The notes under the pieces were generated by a model that saw nothing but the letters and a program-made list of their open reading frames with translations, ran no database searches and was not told the DNA's origin. DNA of 7,609 nucleotides, from the NCBI GenBank assembly GCA_964568885.1, contig CAZMSF010000043.1, forward strand, positions 1 through 7,609. Reading direction: 5' to 3'. Positions 1-6,000 of the stretch are shown here, one piece after another; position 1 is the first letter of the stretch; the number at the start of each line of letters is the position of its first letter. The translations under genes were made by a program, and so were the position numbers. This DNA is from JAUSNA01 sp964568885 (GTDB lineage Bacteria; Patescibacteriota; Microgenomatia; Levybacterales; GWA1-39-11).

Positions 1-2
1 TT

Positions 3-881
3 GCGGCTGCCATCTGGGGTGCGCTCCAGGTTGGCGGCGGCAACGACAAGGCGAACGCCGCGGATGGAGACTCCACTCCGACGGCGACCGCCACCACGGA
101 CTCGGGCAAGGCACCTACGCCTACGCCCGTGCCCGCCCAGCCGACTCAGGCAGCGCCTACCGCGGCTCCAACCCAGCCGCAGCAGCCGTACGGGCTCAAC
201 CCCCAGCCGCAGATCGGACACCCCTCGATGTACATCGAGACCGGGGTACCGTGCAAGAACCAGGCCGGCAACGCGCCTGGCTTCACGTGCACCCAGAACG
301 ACGACCACACTCGCCGCTGGAACTTCGACCTTCTCCCCGGCTCTGTCGCCATCATCGGCGGCTTCCGGGTGGACGGTACGCAGGACGGCGTCTACAAGGT
401 GGTCCTGTCGGGTCACGTCGACACGACCGTGACCGACGGCTTCATCAGCGTCATCGAGCAGGTGTGGGGCAATAACGAATTTTGCTTCCGCCTGGACCAG
501 ACGATCCTCTTCCGGTGGGCCCACGCCCACGTGACCTACCCTAACGGGTGGAACCCCTGCCCCTTCTTCGAGAAGTGGAAGGGCGGCGGATACGATCCCA
601 ACAACCAGTCCGGTGCTCAGCCGAGCGCCACGGCCGCCCCTGGCGGCCAGGACCTGGGCCTCAACGGCAAGCCTCGACGGCAGACGGGACAGGGTGCTAC
701 CCTCTCCTTCAGCGCCGGCGAGTCCGTCATTGGGGCCACCGTCATCATCGGCGGTGTTAACAAGGGCGCCTGCTACATCGAAAGCGCGCCCGCGGACGGC
801 ACGGTCAACACCGGCGCCATCAACTACAACCAGGCTGACTTGGACTTCTCCAAGCAGTACAACACGCCGCACTGCAACTAG
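3..881 (+). CDS. Secreted Pro/Thr-linker protein, 5' partial, unknown function
   Basis: The frame is open from the left edge, so the true start lies upstream. A GTG at 129 is possible but falls inside the linker and has no ribosome site. Numbering visible residues from base 3, a short Ala/Gly stretch leads into a Pro/Thr/Ala/Gln-rich linker (about 23-70), which looks like the low-complexity spacer between a membrane anchor and an exported domain. A compact region with six cysteines follows (84, 96, 161, 186, 257, 291), suited to disulfides outside the cell. Residues 227 to about 275 resemble residues 170-218 of the next gene: TGxGxTLxF, VIGA, CY and GTV recur in the same order. I do not recognise the family. 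GC-rich codon use matches the next gene but not the genes after 1900. The protein ends at TAG (879-881), inside a small hairpin. That it is a real gene is well supported; no function can be named. Confidence 0.8.
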   Translation, partial: AAAIWGALQVGGGNDKANAADGDSTPTATATTDSGKAPTPTPVPAQPTQAAPTAAPTQPQQPYGLNPQPQIGHPSMYIETGVPCKNQAGNAPGFTCTQNDDHTRRWNFDLLPGSVAIIGGFRVDGTQDGVYKVVLSGHVDTTVTDGFISVIEQVWGNNEFCFRLDQTILFRWAHAHVTYPNGWNPCPFFEKWKGGGYDPNNQSGAQPSATAAPGGQDLGLNGKPRRQTGQGATLSFSAGESVIGATVIIGGVNKGACYIESAPADGTVNTGAINYNQADLDFSKQYNTPHCN

Positions 882-893
882 GGGGTAACCCCT
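880..893 (+). other. Small hairpin with GTAA tetraloop overlapping a stop codon
   Basis: AGGGG (880-884) pairs with CCCCT (889-893) around the loop GTAA, a GNRA tetraloop, which is unusually stable in RNA. The first arm overlaps the TAG stop of the upstream gene. An alternative pairing joins TAGGGGG (879-885) to CCCCCTA (912-918), so this stretch could switch between two folds. A role in termination or mRNA stability is inference. Confidence 0.45.
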
Positions 894-933
894 TGTGGGC
901 AGCACGTCTCGCCCCCTAAAAAGGGCACCGCCA

Positions 934-968
934 AGGAGGGGCAGCCGTTCAACTCGGCGGCCCCTCCT
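934..968 (+). other. Strong GC-rich hairpin between the two secreted-protein genes
   Basis: AGGAGGGGC (934-942) is the perfect reverse complement of GCCCCTCCT (960-968). After one A/G mismatch (943, 959) the helix continues with GCCG (944-947) pairing CGGC (955-958), closed by a seven-base loop. That makes 13 base pairs in 35 bases. No T-run follows, so it is not a canonical intrinsic terminator. It could end the upstream transcript by another route, protect mRNA ends, or be a folded-DNA signal. It lies 13 bases before the ribosome site of the next gene. Confidence 0.6.
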
Positions 969-992
969 CTATCCCAACCGCAAGGAAGGAAT

Positions 993-1691
993 ATGAGAAA
1001 CATCAAGTTCTTGGGCGCATTCATCGCCGGGCTCATGCTCGGCGCCGTGACGCTCGTGTCGGCTTCGGGAGTCAACAACTCCATGAGCCCATACTCGCAG
1101 CTTCCCGGCGGGGACCTCAGGGTCCTCGAGGACTGGCATCCCCAGTCCGACCCCGAGTACGTAGTCCGCCTCGATAACGGCGGCACCAGGTACCATTCGC
1201 TTGGCTCAGCATGTCTGGGTCCTAACGAAACGTTCCTAGTGAACCAGTGGATAGGCGGCGCAGGCGCACAGTACTGGTCACCTGTGCTTGAGACAGACCG
1301 ATGGGCATTCCGGTACAGCGGCCCGACAGCCGAGTTCCGTGTCCCATTCGGCCGACTCCAGGTGAGCGCGAACGAAGCGCTCACGCAGTCCGACAACCGG
1401 ACGTGGACGTCTACAGACGTCACCTGGCGTTGCATTAACCAGTACGATACGCGCGTTCCCCTGCAGGCCAAACCGGCTCAGCAGGGCCACGCAAGGGTCG
1501 AGACAGGACCCGGCCAAACGCTTCGCTTCGAAGCCCACACCCCGGTCATCGGGGCGCACTTCGAGTTCGATACGGGGAAGACCTGTGACAGCTGCTACTT
1601 TGCCGATCCGCCTACGGGTGGAACGGTAACCAGCGGCGTCCTCTGGGTCATTTACCCGGACGAAATCGCCCGCGCCGGCCACAGCTACTGA
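993..1691 (+). CDS. Secreted protein with signal peptide, unknown function
   Basis: The 232-residue product starts at ATG 993 behind a good ribosome site (AAGGA at 982-986, six bases upstream). Residues 1-25 form a classical signal peptide: basic RNIK, a hydrophobic core, and a likely cut after VSA near residue 24. The mature part is hydrophilic, rich in Gly, Asn, Thr and aromatic residues, and has four cysteines (74, 147, 198, 201). The last two form CxxC in a loop. Residues 170-218 resemble the C-terminal domain of the upstream protein (TGxGxTLxF, VIGA, CY, GTV in order), so the pair look like diverged paralogues sharing a small beta-rich exported domain; the fold is inferred only from alternating hydrophobic residues. 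There is no membrane anchor apart from the signal peptide. I do not recognise the family. Long open frames on the opposite strand are the usual by-product of GC-rich codons. Confidence 0.85.
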   Translation: MRNIKFLGAFIAGLMLGAVTLVSASGVNNSMSPYSQLPGGDLRVLEDWHPQSDPEYVVRLDNGGTRYHSLGSACLGPNETFLVNQWIGGAGAQYWSPVLETDRWAFRYSGPTAEFRVPFGRLQVSANEALTQSDNRTWTSTDVTWRCINQYDTRVPLQAKPAQQGHARVETGPGQTLRFEAHTPVIGAHFEFDTGKTCDSCYFADPPTGGTVTSGVLWVIYPDEIARAGHSY

Positions 1692-1721
1692 CGTAGCGTG
1701 AACGGCAGCAGGCATCCTCCA

Positions 1722-1782
1722 TGGGAGGGTTGACCGTTTGCCCTCGGGCAAACGAGTTCGGGGAAAGCCCGAATCCCTCCCA
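1722..1782 (+). ncRNA. Three-way-junction RNA structure, unidentified
   Basis: Three perfect helices nest within 61 bases. The outer helix pairs TGGGAGGG (1722-1729) with CCCTCCCA (1775-1782). Inside it, CGTTTGCCC (1735-1743) pairs with GGGCAAACG (1746-1754); with the loop-closing pair opened, this is an eight-pair stem with a CTCG loop. Next to it, TTCGGG (1757-1762) pairs with CCCGAA (1768-1773) around GAAAG. The joining strands are TTGAC, AG and T. Together this is 23 Watson-Crick pairs in a multibranch fold. It starts 30 bases after the stop of the secreted-protein gene and ends about ten bases before the base composition changes. I matched it to no known riboswitch or ribozyme. A transcript terminator, a stand-alone structured RNA, or a folded-DNA end of a mobile segment are all possible. 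A loose T-rich run (1797-1810) begins 14 bases after the outer helix, too far for a canonical terminator. Confidence 0.6.
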
Positions 1783-1804
1783 GTAATGGGCATGAATTTG
1801 TTAT

Positions 1805-1828
1805 TTCTTTCTCATTTGCATGAAAGAA
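1805..1828 (+). repeat. Inverted repeat in the AT-rich leader
   Basis: TTCTTTC (1805-1811) is the reverse complement of GAAAGAA (1822-1828), with a ten-base spacer. The heptamer GCATGAA also occurs twice nearby (1790-1796 and 1818-1824). This could be a weak hairpin in the leader, an operator-like site, or chance in AT-rich sequence. It is the only structure I see between the composition change and the ribozyme. Confidence 0.3.
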
Positions 1829-1867
1829 GAGCGGCAAGTTCAAAAACCAACATCTGTATACCTTGTC

Positions 1868-1919
1868 GTTCCTAGCCGGATGTGTGTCCGGCCTGACGAG
1901 TCCAAAAGGACGAAAGGAC
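1868..1919 (+). ncRNA. Type III hammerhead self-cleaving ribozyme
   Basis: Every part of a hammerhead is present in order. Stem I is GCCGGA (1875-1880) paired to TCCGGC (1887-1892) with loop TGTGTG. The invariant core CTGACGA (CUGANGA) is at 1893-1899. Stem II is GTCC (1900-1903) paired to GGAC (1908-1911) with loop AAAA. The second core GAAA is at 1912-1915. Stem III is TCCT (1870-1873) paired to AGGA (1915-1918), which includes the required U16.1-A15.1 pair; C1919 can also reach G1868 past a bulged T1869. The cleavage triplet is C-U-A (1872-1874), an allowed NUH, so the cut would fall between 1874 and 1875. Stems I and II are closed and stem III is open, which makes it type III. From memory, stem I, its UGUG-starting loop and stem II closely match the satellite tobacco ringspot virus hammerhead; that UGUG loop contacts loop II in known structures. 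The short stem III is the weakest part. Activity has not been shown. Confidence 0.88.
1913..1918 (+). promoter_or_regulatory. Shine-Dalgarno site embedded in ribozyme stem III
   Basis: AAAGGA, with AGGA at 1915-1918, sits four bases before ATG 1923 and is the only ribosome site for that start. The same AGGA is the 3' strand of hammerhead stem III, paired with TCCT (1870-1873), and AA belongs to the catalytic core. In the folded ribozyme the site is therefore buried. Self-cleavage after 1874 would detach the TCCT strand and could free it. The overlap is visible in the sequence; the control model is inference. Confidence 0.6.
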
Positions 1920-1922
1920 ATT

Positions 1923-2135
1923 ATGAAATTGCTACCTACAATCGTAATCGCAGCAGTACTGGTACTTGCTCTTATAGCAGGATATCTTACCGTGCAAAAA
2001 ATTATCGTTTTTCAGGCCGTTGACAATTGCCTTTCGGTAGGAAAAGCAACATTCAAAAATTCCGGCGGACAACTCGTTACGGTTCCTGACGAATACTGGT
2101 TCAAATATTGCATGAAAGAGAAAAAACTAAAGTAA
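1923..2135 (+). CDS. Small single-span membrane protein, unknown function
   Basis: The product has 70 residues. Residues 5-24 are a clear membrane segment or uncleaved signal anchor after a single Lys. A short extracytoplasmic tail follows with two cysteines (36 and 63) that could form one disulfide, then the motif VPDEYWFKYC (54-63) and a lysine-rich end. ATG 1923 is chosen because AGGA lies four bases upstream. The frame can be extended to a TTG at 1863, but that would translate the ribozyme. The gene stops two bases before the glycosyltransferase start, so it is the first gene of the operon and the one whose ribosome site is built into the hammerhead. I do not recognise a named family. A role as an accessory subunit or anchor for the downstream glycosyltransferases is a guess from position. 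The start and membrane span are fairly certain. Confidence 0.75.
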   Translation: MKLLPTIVIAAVLVLALIAGYLTVQKIIVFQAVDNCLSVGKATFKNSGGQLVTVPDEYWFKYCMKEKKLK

Positions 2136-2137
2136 TT

Positions 2138-3037
2138 ATGAAAACACAAAAGCAACCATTGGTTTCAGTCATTATGCCGGTATACAATGCTGAGCGATAT
2201 GTCGAAAAGGCTGTTGAAAGTATCCTTTCACAAACATATAAGAACATCGAGTTAGTCGTAGTTGATGATTTCTCAACGGATAATACCTACCCGCTTCTTA
2301 TGGCTCTTGCAAAAAAAGACAAGAGAATTAAGCTTTCACGGAATGAAAAAAATCTTGGTGTTTCAAACACGGTAAAAAGGACAATTGACAAGGCGACAGG
2401 AGAATTTTTGGCTCGCATGGATGCCGACGATGTGGCTTTTGCCAATAGAATTCACAAACAGGTTGAGTACCTTACTTTACATACGGATGTCGTAGCCGTA
2501 GGTGGCCAATGTCAGGTTATTGATGAGAAAGGAAATATTATCGGAACCAAAACTTTCCCGACCGAATTTGAAGCCATATACCGGTATATTTTCGAATTCG
2601 TCCCATTACAGCAGCCTACTCTTATGATTGCAGTCAAAAGACTGCCGCATGACTTTATGTTTTACCGGGATGGGATGAATACAGCTGAGGAAATTGAGCT
2701 TATTTTCAAGCTCTTCCAATATGGTAAAGTTGAAAACCTTCCCGATACATTACTCAAATATAGAATTCATACTACCAATACCTCCTTCAAAAATGTCAAA
2801 AAAACATTCTTTCTGACACTTATTTCAAGAGTAAGAGCGGTTCTTCTCTTTGGCTACAAACCGACCCTCCGGGGGGTTATTGTAACTCTTATGGAGACTC
2901 TGCTTGTTTTCATGCTTCCAAAATCTGTTCTTCTCAAACTCTACTCAAGGGTCAGACACCTTTCAAAACGAAAGGCTACGTTGTCAAAGGCCGTTAAGTC
3001 AAGAGTAAAATCTCTTGCCTTCCAAACCCTACTCTAA
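2138..3037 (+). CDS. Family 2 glycosyltransferase (GT-A fold)
   Basis: The 299-residue product moves a sugar from a nucleotide-sugar donor to an acceptor at the cytoplasmic face of the membrane. The N-terminus carries the GT2 signature: VSVIMPVYNAERY (9-21), ILSQTYKNIELVVVDD (29-44) with the donor-binding Asp pair 43-44, and the metal-binding DxD in MDADD (94-98). QQPTLM (158-163) and AEEIEL (183-188) match the later GT2 acceptor and catalytic-base region, where an acidic pair is usual. YRIH (208-211) is the typical end of the domain. After about 220 comes a basic, partly hydrophobic tail (a possible membrane-associated helix about 246-262) and a very basic end. ATG 2138 begins the conserved domain directly; an upstream TTG at 2108 overlaps the preceding gene. 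It is joined by two bases on each side to its neighbours, so they are probably co-translated. Donor and acceptor cannot be read from the sequence. Confidence 0.93.
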   Translation: MKTQKQPLVSVIMPVYNAERYVEKAVESILSQTYKNIELVVVDDFSTDNTYPLLMALAKKDKRIKLSRNEKNLGVSNTVKRTIDKATGEFLARMDADDVAFANRIHKQVEYLTLHTDVVAVGGQCQVIDEKGNIIGTKTFPTEFEAIYRYIFEFVPLQQPTLMIAVKRLPHDFMFYRDGMNTAEEIELIFKLFQYGKVENLPDTLLKYRIHTTNTSFKNVKKTFFLTLISRVRAVLLFGYKPTLRGVIVTLMETLLVFMLPKSVLLKLYSRVRHLSKRKATLSKAVKSRVKSLAFQTLL

Positions 3038-3039
3038 TT

Positions 3040-6000
3040 ATGTTCAAATGGCTCAAAAAAAAGACAGTTACCTCTACTCCTTCCCTTCTGAATGTTGGGT
3101 TCATTTTTCTGGTAGTTTTCGTAATCGCAATTGTTAGCTACAAACCCGGGACTATTCTGACCGGGTGGGATAACCTCCATCCGGAATTCAATTTCTTCCT
3201 TAATATCAAACGCTCACTTTTTGCAGTATGGCAAGAATACCAAAGCCTTGGTCTTTTGGGGGGGATGGGACACGCTGCAGACCTTGTAAGACAAATTTTT
3301 CTGCTTATGCTTTCTTCATTCATGCCGCAGCAGGCACTGAGATATGTATGGACCTTTTTGACGCTTTTCATAGGGGGAAGTGGCATGGTTTTTCTGAGCA
3401 CAAGTATTGTTTCGCATACTTCATTTGGAACCAAGGCACGAAACGTAACGGTAATTCCGCTTCTTGCCTCGCTTTTCTACGTATTCAATCTTGCTACATT
3501 ACAGACATATTACGTGCCGTTTGAAACGTTCACCGCTCACTTTGCATTTCTTCCTTGGATGCTTTTAACAAGCATTCATTTTTTTAACAATCAGAGTAAG
3601 AAAAACGCACTTATCCTTGCGCTTACCCTTTTTATTACAACTCCACAGTCTTATGTGCCTACTCTTTTTGTTGTTTTTTTACTGGGAGCAACGATAATTC
3701 TGCTCTCCTCTGCTTATAAACTGGTACGCTTAGGGAGAACTATAAATTTACTCAAAATTGCAATTAAGTACTACTCAATAGTACTTTTATCAAATGCGTT
3801 CTGGCTACTACCTTTCTTGCATTTCACATTCACTAACGCTTCAACCAATGTAAATGCAAAGATAAATCAACTGGCGACCCCTCGCATTATTCTGCAAAAT
3901 AAAGAATTCGGAACTCTTCAAGACGTCATGCTGTTGAAAGGTTTTTGGTTTAACAGTATCGATCCTAACCTTGCAAAAGTATCAACTTATATGCTTGAGC
4001 CATGGCGGGACCATCTTGCAAATCCCCTTATTACTCTTATCGGATTTATCATGTTCGGTATCGTTCTTTTTGGGGTTATTGAGGCATTGAGAAGAAAAGA
4101 ACCGCTTCTTGTTTCATTTGGGGTACTCTTTTTGTTTGTTTTTACTATGTTGGCGAATAATACTCCACCCTTTATGTGGATTGACAGTCTTTTTAGTCAT
4201 ATTCCGCTTTTTTCTCAGGCGTTTCGCTTTCCTTTTACCAAGTTCTCACTCCTTGCCGGTCTTTTATATGGACTTTTCTTTGGAATTGGCATGGGAAGGA
4301 CGATAGAATTAGCAAATAAATTGCTGCCCAAACTACTCAAGCGGGCCGGTGGAATTGCAACATCGCTACTGGTTGCGGCCGGAATAGTTGGTATTTTTGC
4401 TTTTTCATTACCAACTTTTCAAGGTAAATTTATCTATGAAAAAGAGCAGCTGAAAATGCCAAATGACTACCAAAAGGTCTTTAATTTTTTTGATAAAAAA
4501 GACGGAGACGCTCGCATTGCAACCCTTCCGATGGCGGGCTTTTGGAGCTGGAATTACTATGAATGGGGATATGGAGGTTCGGGATTTTTGTGGTATGGTC
4601 TCAAACAACCCGTTGTTGACAGAGCATTTGACTCGTGGGGGGCAACCTCGGAAAACAGCTACAACGAGCTTTCGTACGCTTTGTATTCAAAAAACCCGGA
4701 ACAATTCGAAAATGTTCTCAATAAATACAACATCTCCTATCTTATCGTAGACAGGAATATCTATTCGGTAACCTCGCAAAAATCGCTTTTTTATAGCGAA
4801 ACCGAAGGATTACTTTCGAGCATAAAGGCTACTAAAGAAGCTTCATTCGGAAAGATAGATATCTATCGCGTACAGCTAAAAGAAAAAACACAAAACTTTG
4901 TTTACTCCCGCTCACTACCTCAAAGTGTTAACGGTTACACCTGGGGAGACAACGATATCGCTTATAAAAATTTGGGGGATTATATTACGAGCGATAATAG
5001 CACTACCTATTATCCTTTGAGAAGTCTTTTTAGCAATAAAATATTGAAGCAAGATTTTGCTGTGGAGCAAACCGAAAGCGAAATTTCACTTGTGACTCGT
5101 CTTCCAAAGATAACCGAATCAAGGCTCGTTCTTCCCTCATATGCAAACGAGCAAATAATCCCTGTCGAAATTACCGTTGAGCCCGACAATGCAAATAATA
5201 GTGCCCTTATCTCTGTTCTTCCCCTTTTTCCGAAAGTGCAAATTGGGAAAAACGTCCTTACTCAAAACACGTCATACCCGCTTCCGCTTTTTGTGGTACC
5301 GAAGCTCGATACGCCTTACTCACTCTTTATTAACGGCGAAAAGATGGTGTCGGTCGATGTGGCAAACCCTCAAAAAATCCGCACATATCTAAAACTTACG
5401 CAGGAAAATATATTCTCGCTCTCTCATGCTCAGATGGACGAATTAAGCGTTCAAACAATCCAAAAAGAAACACTCATTTCGCTCCCTCAAATGCAGCAGC
5501 AAAGCTTAGTTCTCAAAAATATAGCTGCCGGAGAAGAGTTGACAATAACCATCCCCAAAGCGTTCGACTCTCTCTATTCCTACAAGTACGGCGGGAAGGA
5601 TTTCAATAACGCGTCCGACTGCAATACCTTCAGGAATGGTAAAACTAGCTTTACTATTTCAGGCTCAAGCATAACGTATAACGCGGCAAATGATTCTCTC
5701 TGTTCGTCGGTTTATTCTCAGGGATTGCTGCACGATGAAGGATACCTGCTCACTGTCAACGCCAAAAACGAAAAAGGTACTGCCCTTCACTTTTGGGCAC
5801 TGAATGATTATGAGGGAATTGCACCTATTGATTTGAATCTATCGAAAAACGGCAATTCAACGTTCTTCCTTCCCCCGATGGAAAAGAACGCCATTTCCTA
5901 CTCTTTCCATGCCGATACTGTCGCGATAGGAACCGAGGTGTCAAAAAATACACTCAATAGCGTTGAGGCCATGCACGTCCCGTATAACTATTTGGTGAAT

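Noticed and set aside
1..432. Arg/Pro-rich open frame at 1-432
   Set aside because: It is an out-of-frame shadow of the partial secreted-protein gene, with an arginine-rich composition typical of frame-shifted GC-rich coding sequence.
1722..1782. Twister or HDV-like ribozyme in the three-way junction
   Set aside because: AAAGCCCG recalls a twister segment, but the loop lacks the pseudoknot partner and no cleavage-site context fits. No HDV-type nested pseudoknot can be drawn.
878..1793. Two long open frames on the minus strand (878-1471 and 1278-1793)
   Set aside because: They lie opposite a well-supported secreted-protein gene in GC-rich DNA, where antisense frames stay open by codon bias. 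They lack signal, domain or ribosome-site support, and one runs through the three-way junction.
879..1800. Integron attC sites around the second secreted-protein gene
   Set aside because: Hairpin-rich gene ends on a possible cassette suggested this, but I found no paired RYYYAAC and GTTRRRY core sites and no integrase.
1857..1862. TATACC as a -10 promoter element before the ribozyme
   Set aside because: Its position would start RNA near 1868, which is attractive, but it matches only four of six bases and has no -35 at proper spacing, so it is kept only as a speculation.
1863..1922. N-terminal extension of the small membrane protein from TTG 1863
   Set aside because: It would translate the hammerhead, puts polar residues before the membrane segment, and has no ribosome site. 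ATG 1923 has AGGA at a usable distance.
2108..2137. TTG start at 2108 for the glycosyltransferase
   Set aside because: The ten extra residues overlap the previous gene. ATG 2138 starts just before the conserved GT2 domain and matches the spacing of the next junction.
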